64,000 bases of DNA from Siniperca chuatsi (lineage: Eukaryota; Chordata; Actinopteri; Centrarchiformes; Sinipercidae). Positions 48,101 to 58,806 of the stretch are shown here, one piece after another. Position numbers and translations under genes: made by a program. How positions within the stretch are numbered: position 1 is the stretch's first letter; each line of letters opens with the position of its first letter. Below the pieces are notes generated by a model. That model was not told the DNA's origin, ran no database searches, and was given only the letters and a program-made list of their open reading frames with translations. Location of the stretch: the NCBI RefSeq assembly GCF_020085105.1, contig NC_058055.1, positions 25,773,822 through 25,837,821 on the forward strand. Direction: 5' to 3'.

Positions 48101-49714
48101 TCACAGTTTGAAAACCTCTGTTCAAAGGAAAGGAGAACGTCTCATCAGTAACTCGGCCAGTTATCTACAGACACCAGAATGGAAACCTCCAGCACGGTAC
48201 AACGTTTTTAACAGAAGCCTTAATACTACTATGTGCCCCCCCTCACAGTGGTACAACAGGACAGACTACCCCATCTTCACCCAGTACCAGAGATACAGGA
48301 GGCTTCATCCTATGCAGCCTTTCTACATCCTGCATCCTCGCTTTGAGTGGCAGGTTTGGCGCCAAATACAAGACAACATGGCTGAGCCTATCCAGAAGAA
48401 CCCGCCCTCCTCCGGCCTGCTCGGTATGTGAAACGCAACTCTCTCACCACTCCCTGTTTATGATCTCTACTCATAACACATTTAGTGCACACAAAGGTAT
48501 CGAAGCACATATGGGACTACATGCAAATGATAATTTTAACTTTAAAATGAAAATGTACTGCCATCAGATTTTGATTGAAATATTGCTACATTATGATTGG
48601 TGCATGGAAGCACATGACTTTCCCTTGTTCCAACGGAGCCCCGCTCACTTTAAATGAGTAAGAAGAGCACAGGGAAACACAGGAATACAGAAATAACCTA
48701 AACAGTTCTAACTTTGGCAGAACATTGTGTGTTTACGAAGGACCCCATTAATAATAGTAAGAAGATGATTGATGATTTAGGGCCTCTAAAGAATGGCCCT
48801 GATCCTGATCCGAGTAATTTAAAGAGTCACTAAACCCCAAAGTTCTGTCTGAAGTGCATCTACCCTGGAAATAAAAAAAAAAATAAAAAATGCCTCTAGA
48901 ACGTGAAAAAAGTATCAGCAACGTCAGCGCTGGGAGGGGGCACAATTTAATAGACCTACCAATCAGAGCGACAGGGCGGTGCTTGGTCCGTTTTCAAGCA
49001 GGAAAAAAATGCCGGCCTGGTCACAAACTTTCTCAAATTACAGCTAAACAGTACACTGAAATGTGTTTCTGAAAACATTTGAGGTGGGAAATAGGCAATG
49101 CAGTAACAGAATCTGTTAATTAGTGACAGCTGATCTGACCTATTGCAGATGACGTTTGTTTTAACTGGTGAAAGCTGCTACCTGAATGTTTTATACACTG
49201 AGCTGGGAGAGGAGAGAGAGAACAGTTTTGTTATCGTTGGAGTTTAGCCGAACTGTGTATTTTACCAAGCTGGGCGCCAAAGATTGATTGGATTTTGATA
49301 TGCTTTATATTAGCCGATACGATCCATTAAAATATGTCCGGATCAGCCCTGATACCGATCCCTACTGAAAACTATAAAACTATTCTTGTGTCAGAAAAAT
49401 ATTACATCTTTTAAAGTCTCCTCTCCTTTGTATCCTGCCCAGGCACTGTCCTGATGATGTCGCTGTGCGAGGTGGTGCACGTTTACGAGTTCCTGCCGTC
49501 CCGGAGGAAGACGGAGCTCTGCCATTACTACCAGCGTTTCTTCGACGCCGCCTGCACGCTCGGCGCCTACCACCCTCTGCTGTACGAGAAGAACCTGATC
49601 AAACGGATGAACCAGGGGTCCAACCGTGACATCTACACCCACGGACGCGTCACGCTGTCTGGGTTCAGCAAGCTGAACTGCACTCAGGCTGCTGGAGGTG
49701 GAGTCAACCACTGA
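42112..49714 (+). CDS. st6gal1: Beta-galactoside alpha-2,6-sialyltransferase (ST6Gal family, most like ST6GAL1)
   Basis: Golgi type II enzyme that moves sialic acid from CMP-Neu5Ac to terminal galactose of N-glycans. Coding exons: 42112-42303, 43297-43665, 43938-44202, 45262-45359, 46389-46490, 48249-48423, 49443-49714. All have GT-AG introns and join in phase to 490 codons plus stop. The ATG exon has an acceptor at 42096, so untranslated exons lie upstream. A basic cytosolic tail (RLRRRARR) precedes one membrane span (~17-37), then a long variable stem (~40-200). Sialyl motif L starts at [11 protein letters not shown] and runs through HDAVLRFN to TTIRLINSQ; motif S is NPPSSGLLG...LC; motif III/VS are CHYYQ and [11 protein letters not shown] and NRT are possible N-glycosylation sites. 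ST6GAL1-like words ([26 protein letters not shown]) dominate; AWDPAPFSA and RGYEKDVG-like parts recall ST6GAL2. A short extra tail follows the last Cys. Confidence 0.92.
46600..47030 (+). repeat. Fish repeat family G, copy 2 (st6gal1 intron)
   Basis: Shares GTGAAACCAGATACAAACA, GTAACTGCCAGCGGCGGTG-type, TTGCAGCCATTCTG and CCGATATCTCCAA with 31640-32330. Lies in intron 5 of the sialyltransferase gene. Confidence 0.5.
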
Positions 49715-49743
49715 CTGGAAAATACAGAGGCAGTGAAGCAAAA

Positions 49744-49786
<43 letters not shown>

Positions 49787-52554
49787 CAAAGCAGAATCCT
49801 GCATGAAGACACGTAACAATGAACATGAACATGACAGTCGCATGAAAACTTCATATTCACTGCCGAACCTAAAGGAACGCTGTGCCACTCACTATAAATA
49901 TTACATGCTGTCATTATAGCCTGTAAACACTGGAATACGCACATTTCTTTGTCATAGCGCACACACACAAACACACACACACACACACACTGATAGATGT
50001 GCCTGCTGTTCACATATACATATCCTCATGAGGACATTCCACTGATAATGTTCATCCTTGAACCCTAAACTAACCCTAATATCAACCCTTAAAGGGCCAT
50101 ACCACTGCTTTTTGAAGGTTTTCGTAACATGATTTTTAAGAAAAATACATTAGCCAAGTATTTTCCAAAGCATGCTATGAGGTTTTAGATTTATTCCCTG
50201 TCTTCCAAGACAGAAATCAGCTCCTGCACGCTGTCAACACTTGTGGTGAATTTATGGAATAGCTACGTTTCGGTTTCCGGCATTTCTTATAACAAATAAC
50301 AAGAAGCCTGCATAAAAATAAATACATACTCACAAAGAAAAACAAGCAAACCTAAAGACAAAACAATTGACCATACATAAAAAAAAATAATAATAATGTG
50401 GCCATTTTCTTATTGTTAAGGTGTTTCAGTGTGGACAGAGATCTTTAATAACATGTTGTGTTCACACAGAAACAGTCTTTTAAAAATTAAATGAGTTATT
50501 GTGGATGCAGTCTGAGAACAAACACAACAAGTTGGTCAAGATACTTTGTCCTCACTAAGTTCTCAAAATGAGAGGTTAACTCAAACTGTTATAACTAAAT
50601 AAAAAATAAAGTGAGAAATACGGAGTTTGTATCTCTCAGCCAAGCCCAAGCGACTCAGACCCCAGTTGGATAGGTGATTAGATTGATAGAGTAGTTACAA
50701 TCAACATCCAAGAGGTGTATTTTCCCCCTGCTGCTAGTTTTATTTTGCTAAGCTAGGACACACAGACTCTGTTCTGGATCCACAAAGATGAAACTGAAAT
50801 CCATCTTCTCATCTGACTCTGGAAAACACAAGAGAACAAGAGGATTTCACTGAAATGTTGGACTGCTCCTTTAAGAAACCTGTGGCATGAGTAAAGTGTC
50901 TGATGGATGTCTCCACATGTACACACACATGTACACACACCTTACTGAATCTATTTATTGAAGAAAATACTACCTGCACATGACTCGACTCCTAATCTCT
51001 TACCTTGTCTTCGATCCAACAATACAGTAAAAACCTACAAGTTAAACAGACTAACAAAACATTTTTGACCCCGTAACAACCTATTCCTAATAATATTTTT
51101 TATGATTCTTATATAGTGTATATATGATAGCAGTAATACCCAGGAGGACAGTCTTTAGTGTGATTCTGTGACTCACCTATGTGAAGCAGAACAGAGTTTT
51201 ATTTACAGAACATTATTCCATGCACGTTACAATCTAATATACATGGTTATCTTAACCAGTAACATGTTGTTTTAGATGGAATTGTTATTCATTAATGAAA
51301 TAGAAAATAACACGGAAGGTGGTGACTAACATTGTTTCGCAGCAGCCACACTGACAAGGCCGCCTGCAGATGTGTGCGCAGACGATTTTTTTTTGTTGTT
51401 TATCGGCTTCGTGAGCGCAGGCATTTGCCGATTCTCTCAAAATGCCAGATAATCGGCCCGATTTTATCGGTCTATCACTATTTCAGAGTAACACTACGCT
51501 TAACTGCAACATTTCCTCAGAGAAGTGGGGAAACTAAACATGTCATGATGTCATGCTAAGGTAGCTGCTAGCTAATGTAGAAGCGCTCCCTTAACACCTT
51601 GCACGAAGGAATAGCTTCGAAAGCCAGTAAGCATTTCCCAAAATATCAAACAATTTCCTTTAAGACCCAACCTGAATGAGCCTGTCTCATACTACCCTAA
51701 CCCGACCTGAACCACTGATGTGTTTTAGTTCTGTCTTCCTCATAGAAGAGGTTTATGCTAGCACCACTAGAACAAAAGTGGCTTACAATAGCCAATAAGC
51801 CATTCCTCTTAGGTTATGTGTGTAGTTTCAATAACACTGCAGACATTTCATCCATCCATCCATCAACATATGACACCTTAGCATCTCATCTTTCTGTTCA
51901 AATCTTCCAACTTTGTGTCTGAAAAATGTTTCAGGAACTAAAACTCCAGTCTGCTAACACATTTGCATCACTGTTGAATGTTCAGTATTATCACAGTAAA
52001 GAACGGCCTCAAGGGTATTATGGCTTTTCTATTATTACCGACGCATGTGTACCATCTGTTAAAGTTTTTCTCCAAAGTAGTGTAGCAACAGGAGAACATG
52101 CTACATCTCTGATAAACAGAGAAATTATCCGCATGGCACAAATTCATTCACGTGACCATCGATGTAAAACATGCATATTGTTTTCAGCATCATCACATGT
52201 GAACCAGACAATGTGAGTTTGATGCGCCTTAGAGGATGGATGTTATGTGTGTAAAAAATATCTGATTTTTTCATAAAGAGAAATAGAAACCTCATTGGAA
52301 GCCGTATTGAAATAAGGTCTCCATGTACATAGACACATACCGGAACGGTATTATGTCGAATTAATGCAAAACTAGGGGGCACCATCATGAAACCAAAAAA
52401 TAGAAACCAGAAATGTCTACCTTTTTGGTTCTTGTTTCGTTTTAGTTTTTCTCAAAGGAGAACACGTGACAAGTGATTTACAGAGCAGATATGTGCTGTA
52501 GCACAGAAGAAAAATGCAATTTAATTTCAGTTGGATTTTTCTGTGGTTTTGAGT
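49715..52554. other. st6gal1 3' region and gene-poor DNA
   Basis: Two (AC)n tracts (49748-49781, 49961-49991) and two candidate poly(A) signals, then AT-rich DNA with no frame or repeat I can support. Confidence 0.45.
50317..50322 (+). terminator. Candidate polyadenylation signal downstream of st6gal1
   Basis: AATAAA about 600 bp after the stop codon; another lies at about 50607. Which is used cannot be told. Confidence 0.3.
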
Positions 52555-52810
52555 GAAATGTGTCAAGAACTATTGGATGGGTTGCTACGAAAATTGGTAC
52601 AAACGTTCATCTAGCGCCATCATCAAGTAAAAAATTTAATTTGCCCAATACTTTGGTTTATGACCAAATACCTGCTAAACTGACATTCCCATCAGCCTCA
52701 GCTGTACTTTGTGTTTAGTGCTAATAGCAAATGTTAGCATGCTAACACGCTAGACTAAGATCAGAACATCAGCATGTTGGCATTGTCATTACGAGCATAT
52801 TAGCTGAAGC
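52555..52810 (+). repeat. Fish repeat family E, partial copy
   Basis: Contains ACTATTGGATGGGTTGCTACG, CTAGCGCCATCATCAAGT, CTTTGGTTTATGACCAAATACC and GCTAACACGCTA. Non-coding. Confidence 0.65.
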
Positions 52811-53544
52811 TGCCATGTGTAATTTCCTGTGTGCATTGTACCTAATGTGAACTTTGAAAGTGACAGGGGAAATATACAATGTACAAAGAACAGTAGGTGG
52901 CAGTGGAGAGTCAGCAGGGGCCCAACACCAAATGTTGTGTTTGAAAGACAAGTTGGCACATCGAGTTTCACTTCAGTCTGAAGCTGAAAGAATCAGAGCT
53001 CGAGCAGTCTCCAAGAAACAAAATGGCTCCGCTGTTGTATTTTTTTTTTTTTATCGTTTTGCACTCTTGTCCCAACTCCTGCTCGTTTGATTCCAGCCGT
53101 CACTGGACGTTTGTGCGAAACCTTTTGACATTTTCTTTAAGCTTACAGATGCACTATTACTTCTGCTTTGCCTTCATCCTCAACGTTTCTGAGAGGGTTG
53201 GTTGTTACACTGTTAACTGTGGTTTCATGTGGTTGATTGTATTTATTATTTCTTGAGTTTATTTTTTTTCCTGTGGTACTGGACTCTTGTCATTTGATCG
53301 AACATGCAAAGAACATACATGCATACAGCAAACATACAACTGACTTGTGTGAGCATTTCATATTAATGGCGTTTTTGTTTTGTTTTTTTAGGGTATGAAT
53401 TCTCAGAGCCGCCATCTGTTCCTGTTTGAGTTCAGTTTTCCTTTAATTAATTTTCATGAAACATCAACAACTAAGGTGTAAACGCCAGATATACAATTAG
53501 CTTGTTCCAAAGTGAAAGATGAGTCCAAATTATTAACTTGTGGT

Positions 53545-54355
53545 GTTTTTAGCCATGCGAGCGGCTATATGGATAGCAATGTCTGTCGGTCGGCCCACCA
53601 CTTTGGTCCAGATTCAGAAATCTCAACAACTGTTGGGAATTTTGTTCCTACATTCATGGTTCCCAGAGGATGAATCTGATTACAGCAGGCTGACATTTTT
53701 AGCTTTTTAGTGAAATATCTTCGATTGGATGGATCTATGACATTTGGTACATATATTTGTGGTGACCAGATCATGAATCCTCATGACTTTGATGATCCTC
53801 TGACTTTTGCTGTAGCGCCACCAGCAGGTCAGATAAGTTTTCACTTTCCTGTGAAATTTCTCAACATCTACGAGATGGATTGGCACAAACTTTGGTTCAG
53901 ACATCCGCGGTTCCCAGATCATGAATCCTCATGACTTTGGTGATCCCCCTTTCCTCTAGTGCCACCTTGAGGTTGACATTTGTGGTTTTCAGTGAAATAT
54001 CTCAACAGCTATTGAATGGATTGTGATGAAATTTGGTTCAGACATTCACGTTCCCTTCAGGACGAAGTGTAATGACTTTGGTGATCCCTTAAGTTTTCAT
54101 CCAGAACCATCATCAGGTCAAAATTTCAATTTGTCCAATATTTAAATTTATAACCAAATCCCTGCAAACCTAATAACATTCCCATCAGCCTCAGCTGTAC
54201 TTCTGTAGTTAGCAAATGTTAGCATGTTAACACACCAAATATTGATGGTGATCATGCTACCTGCTAAATATCAGCATGTTAGCATTGCTGTTGTGAGCAT
54301 GTTAGCATCATGGGTGTGACGTTAGCATTTGGCTCAAAGCACCGACAGACTCTTA
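53545..54355 (+). repeat. Fish repeat family E, long copy with internal tandem units
   Basis: Three to four tandem variants of a ~140-150 bp unit (each with 'AACT/ATTTGGTTCAGACATTC', 'TTTGGTGATCCYCTGACTTT' and 'GCGCCACCA') are followed by TCAGCCTCAGCTGTACTTC and AGCATGTTAGCA repeats. Non-coding. Confidence 0.65.
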
Positions 54356-55703
54356 AGTCTCGTTTTCTGGTGAAATACCGGATACTTTACTTCTTCAGGC
54401 CTCTTAAACTTGTTCAAATAAAACAACCTGAGAAGGAAAATTTGTTTGCACACTGCGCATGTTGTTAGCCAGTTTCACCAGTGATGAAGGAGTCACAAGC
54501 AGGTTTATTTTAAGGGATCACAAGCCAAAAAGGTTGGAAGCCACTGATTTAACATCCGCATTGCCTGAAGATTACATTTCAGTCACACAGGCTTTAAAAC
54601 ACCACCACCCATGCTTTTCTGGTTTCACAACAGTATATTTTTAACCCTGCATGCATCAGACTGTTTCAACCAATGCTGTAAATGTTAAAGTTAAGAATCT
54701 GCTTCTGTCGGATGAATTATTATTAACGTTGTATTTTGAAGATTTCTCATTGTGTTACAAAAGCTGTCAGTGAACTGTTTACATTTAGTTTAGTTAATGA
54801 CTTTGTTTCAGGTGTCACATCGGCCATTTTATCTGTATGTGAGCAGCCAGGAGGTTGTGATAATCTGGAGTGAAACACATCTGGATGTTGGGGTGAGGAC
54901 ATTTTAAAACTGCAGCCATCGTTCAATAAACAACTGCCAACAAAAAAGGCTCTGGAAATCATTCTTAAAGAATACGGGAACCTAAATAAAAACAAATGAA
55001 ACTAGAAGGTCACTCGGAGAGCGTAGACTTCTATGATATGCAGATCTGCAAGCACAACCACTATATATGTCTGCATGTAAAAATCGGGAACTGTGGGACA
55101 AATTCAGTTCATTTTGCCATAGACACCAGTGTTACAACTGACTTGAATTAAGTGAAGTTTGATTTGTTTTCATTTAGGCATTTTAAATCTTCCATCCTGA
55201 CCTCAGGCTGGAGACAGAGGAGGACGCCCCCTGCTGGGCAAACTGCTGGTTGGTTAAAGTTGTTGATAAATGTGGAGGACCAAATTGACTCATTTGTCAA
55301 TAAATAAAAGAAAAAGTAATTACAAATATATAAATAGATATTTTAAGTAATGAATAAAATAATAAATGCTAAAATAATTCAATTAAAGAAATGTTAAAAT
55401 ATTTAAAAAAATACATATATGCCTAATAATGCTAAAATACAAAAATATATACATATTTTAATTAACAAATATATAAGTAAATGCTGAAATAAGTATATAA
55501 ATAAATGTATAATTTGATAAATTAATCAATAAATAATGGTAACTCATTTGGATATAAATTTCTATACATCAACACGTTTTTACATTTCATCCAACAGTAA
55601 ACAGATGTATTTTATTGTTAGATGAGTACAATAAAGAGCACCTGAGACGTAGACGCATGACGTGAACATATATAAGACACAGTGATTGGTTTTATGTGCT
55701 CAC
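54356..55703. other. Intergenic, no gene seen
   Basis: AT-rich; a run of AAATA-type repeats at 55300-55540. No frames with coding character. Confidence 0.5.
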
Positions 55704-55718
55704 GACGGGGAGTCTTTA
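55704..55718 (+). pseudogene. Possible 3' remnant of a tRNA-Asp gene
   Basis: GACGGGGAGTCTTTA is identical to the last 9 bases of tRNA-Asp plus 6 bases of its 3' flank at 56278-56292. The rest of the tRNA is absent. Short, so chance is possible. Confidence 0.3.
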
Positions 55719-55727
55719 CTTATTAAT

Positions 55728-55815
55728 TTATTTCTAATACATTACATTTATTTAGCTGACGCTTTTATCCACAGCGACTTACAATAAGTTCAACCATGTA
55801 GATACAATCCAAAAA
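55728..55815 (+). repeat. Fish interspersed repeat with GACGCTTTTATCCA core
   Basis: CATTTATTTAGCTGACGCTTTTATCC, then AGCGACTTACAATAAG, is the hallmark stretch of a very common teleost repeat. Non-coding here. Confidence 0.6.
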
Positions 55816-56214
55816 TTGCAAGAATCATCCAACTACATCAAATATAACTAATGTATACATTAAATATGTTGAACTGTTTCAAGTGCTACATTTAGAAACA
55901 ATAAGTGATATAATATAATACAATTACCTCTAAATTGGACTCAAATACAGTACTTGAGGAATGTAATTAATTACATTCAACCGCATGTGGCCAAAACTAT
56001 ATAACAACCGTAGTGAAAAGTACCACCCGTGACAATTATAAGCGATATGGATTTACTGTGTAGTAATTCGATTAAAAACGTGTTAAAATGTTATGAGTAG
56101 CGTAATTGTTGCATAAGAACAACAACAACAACAAAACCAATCACGTCACATTTTTATTAAGTGCGAAATTTACACAGTCATTGGTTGGGTGTTGTGACGT
56201 AATCACGTCACCTC

Positions 56215-56286
56215 TCCTCGTTAGTATAGTGGACAGTATCTCCGCCTGTCACGCGGAAGACCGGGATTCGATTCCCCGACGGGGAG
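56215..56286 (+). tRNA. tRNA-Asp (GTC) with an altered T-stem
   Basis: Begins TCCTCGTTAGTATAGTGG, anticodon loop CTGTCAC (GTC), acceptor end ACGGGGAG. The last T-stem pair before the loop (standard 53:61) is A-C instead of G-C (GGGATTCGATTCCCC), which also alters the B box. The D-loop reads GGACAG where GGTGAG is usual. No run of four T follows for about 100 bp. It may be a weakened gene or a young pseudogene. Confidence 0.8.
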
Positions 56287-56467
56287 TCTTTAATATTGTC
56301 TAGGATAGTAGCTTTCACTATGGTTATAAGATATTTCTGGTCATATTGTGAAGTGATGACAACATGTCCATGTGTCTCAAACTCACTCTGACCTTTTTAC
56401 TTCCTTGTAATAAGATAAAAACAAAAAAATATATATATCATAGAGGAGTGTTGAACCGTTGAGCAGC

Positions 56468-56600
56468 AGTAGTGGAAAGTAACTAAGTACATTTACTCAA
56501 TCACTTTACTTAAGTACAGTTTTGAGGTAGTACTACTTCTACTCCACTACATTTATTTGACAGCTTTAGTCACTAGTTACTTTGCAGATATATTTATACA
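56468..56600 (+). repeat. Family A repeat beside the histone H4 remnant
   Basis: Reads AGTGGAAAGTAACTAAGTAC, then CTACTCCACTACATTTATTTG and ACTAGTTACTTTGCAG. It lies 60 bp before the H4 remnant. Confidence 0.65.
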
Positions 56601-56659
56601 GAAGATATCCTAATTAACAAATACATTATGATGTATAATTATAAGATTCACAAGCTAAG

Positions 56660-56731
56660 ACCGTCACCGCCATGGACGTGGTGTACGCTCTCAAGAGGCA
56701 GGGCCGCACCCTGTACGGCTTCGGAGGCTAA
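56660..56731 (+). pseudogene. Histone H4 remnant (C-terminal 23 codons)
   Basis: Encodes the exact H4 end TVTAMDVVYALKRQGR plus TLYGFGG and a stop, but the rest of H4 is missing; upstream of the Lys-Thr junction the sequence is unrelated AT-rich DNA and a family A repeat. It keeps a GC-rich, gene-like codon choice, so the truncation may be recent. Confidence 0.9.
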
Positions 56732-56765
56732 ACCTGATCCAGACCCGCTGACACACGAACCCAAA

Positions 56766-56781
56766 GGCTCTTTTAAGAGCC
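56766..56781 (+). terminator. Histone 3' stem-loop of the H4 remnant
   Basis: GGCTCTTTTAAGAGCC, the 6-bp stem and 4-base loop bound by stem-loop binding protein in replication-dependent histone mRNAs; 35 bases after the H4 stop. Confidence 0.9.
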
Positions 56782-57202
56782 GCCCACTTCTTCTCAAGAG
56801 TTTATCCTGTTGACTTTTGTGTTGCCCCGACTATGACTTTCACTGAAAAACTTTCATTAATATAAAGAATATAATTAATACATAAACTATATATTAACTA
56901 CTACTGGAAATCAGTGATCACTAGCTTTTAAATACTACATCTGCATGGAAACAGCTTGCTGAGCTAAACACATTAAATGCTCGTTTTGATCTCCCCAACA
57001 AAGAGTCAGCTGTAAAGTCCACTCCGCCTCCAGAGGACCGGCCTGTTAGTATCCACAGCAGGTGTGAGAAGAACCCTGCCAACTGACATAGATGGTCATA
57101 CAAAAACACAGGTGATGATTTACAAGGTCAACGCATTAATAGGCCACTGAACTAGAGACTGACTAGCTGCATATAGCACCTCATTCTCACAAATACATCT
57201 AC

Positions 57203-57240
57203 TCAAGAGCCGTCCACTTATTCCAAAGAGTTTATCCTGA
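57203..57240 (+). repeat. Second copy of the histone 3' flank
   Basis: CAAGAGCCGTCCACTTATTC...AAAGAGTTTATCCTG repeats 56774-56812, the 3' half of the H4 stem-loop and its flank, with few changes. No histone coding precedes it. Confidence 0.65.
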
Positions 57241-57879
57241 CTTTAATACATTAGCGCTGTCGATAACATCTAACTACTAGATGGCACCTCCCTTTTATTC
57301 CAGCAGCTGCCAGTTTATTGCACAACCTGCATATTTCGTTCATGGAGTGGCACTTTTAAAAGGATTTCATTTAGCAACATCTAAGTAATTTTAATCTAGG
57401 TTACTAGATTAGACTGCTGTGCAGTAGTGATTCATATAAAATTATCTATGGTAATCGTGTTTAGCTAGTGTTAGTTAACCCCTCAATATTTAACAGGGGT
57501 CCCATGTATTAACTTATTGTACAATAACAGTTCAATCATCCATAAGACACTAAACAAATTACACTTCCAAAGAACACAACACAATGTAGGGATGCTATTA
57601 AATTCCCACAGTGTTAGACTGACAGCTTCAGTAAAAGCTGCCGTTAGTGTTGACCTAACCTTAATATTAGTGTTTCCTTGCTGATGTTGTGTAGTTGTTG
57701 CATTGTCCAAAAATCCTAGATGAAATGTTAATTTAACTGCCTGGTGTGTCTTGTTTTTTTGTTTTATTTTTGGCCCAGTGTCGCTGTGGGCACGGTGTGA
57801 TATTAATTCAACTAGCCTATTACATTCTTGTATTATCAGGTAGAAATGGTGTGTTTGTAGTGGACATCTCCATATTCCT

Positions 57880-57937
57880 CACGGACGTCATCAGTCACGT
57901 CAAAATGAAGAAAACCACGTCACTGATGACGTCCGTG
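57880..57937. repeat. Near-perfect hairpin with CRE-like arms
   Basis: Arms 57880-57900 and 57917-57937 are 21 bp with a single mismatch, loop 16. Each arm carries GACGTCA/TGACGTC, the CREB/ATF core. Confidence 0.85.
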
Positions 57938-58806
57938 AAAATGTGTTAACTAGGAGGATTTTCTGAACTAAAGAGGTCATCGCTGCGCACAGAAACAGAT
58001 ACAAATATTGCAGCACTAAGAAAAGTGTTGATGTGATGGATCAGTTTTTTGTATCCTATTGACACTGGTATCAATACCTAAAACGAGACTTCGTATCAAT
58101 AATATCGATGTGTTGGGGATCGATCCGCCCACCCGCAGTGATTACATCCATCTGAAAGCTTTATACAGCAAGATGGCAAGCACTGAAATACAGAGTGAAC
58201 GAAACCCAACAGCTCAGCCACGCTTTGATCGATTCTTTAGATTAGATATTAGGTATACATTTAATTAGATTAATATATTACATAATTGAAATAATAATAA
58301 AGCAGTTACTGTCCCAAAACGTGTTGGTTTACCATTATTACTGTAAAAAATAAAATGTAACTCTTTCCAGATGTTGGTCACAGCCCATACACTGAATGAG
58401 TTCATCTACTTGACTTTATACGTAATTTACTTTATTATCATTGGAAAAGCCCTGGTGTGATCGTGTAATGTCTGTTAGCATTGTTGCTTGAAATTAATAT
58501 AAAGAGAAGCTGCCAATCAAGACAGTGATCCTGCAGGTTTGTAAGATAAGCATGAAATAAAAATGAATGAATATATTAATAAAATAATTTAAACAATTAA
58601 ATGCCACTTTAAGTTTGTCAGTGTGATTTCCACGTGTCTCAAACTCTCTGACCTTTTTACTTTCCTGTAATAAGATAATAGCCTAAAAAATATATATGTA
58701 TAATACTAATATAATTGTGAATGTTTGTATTATAATCAAATTAATCCGATCTTTTGGTAAGTGACCTAAATAAAGTATCTGAATACTTTCTCCAACACTG
58801 ATATTA

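Noticed and set aside
48024-48248. Long upstream extension of the st6gal1 exon 6 frame
   Set aside because: A clear acceptor (CCCCTCACAG) at 48248 and family alignment start the exon at WYNRTDY; the upstream open part is intron.
49391-50013. Minus-strand frames with Cys-Val repeats
   Set aside because: Antisense of the last st6gal1 exon and translation of (AC)n tracts.
53545-54000. Overlapping frames on both strands
   Set aside because: They fall in tandem variants of a non-coding interspersed repeat.
57746-58268. Short frames possibly from a hAT-type transposase start (MASTEIQSERN...)
   Set aside because: Too short, no zinc-finger or catalytic motif, no terminal repeats found.
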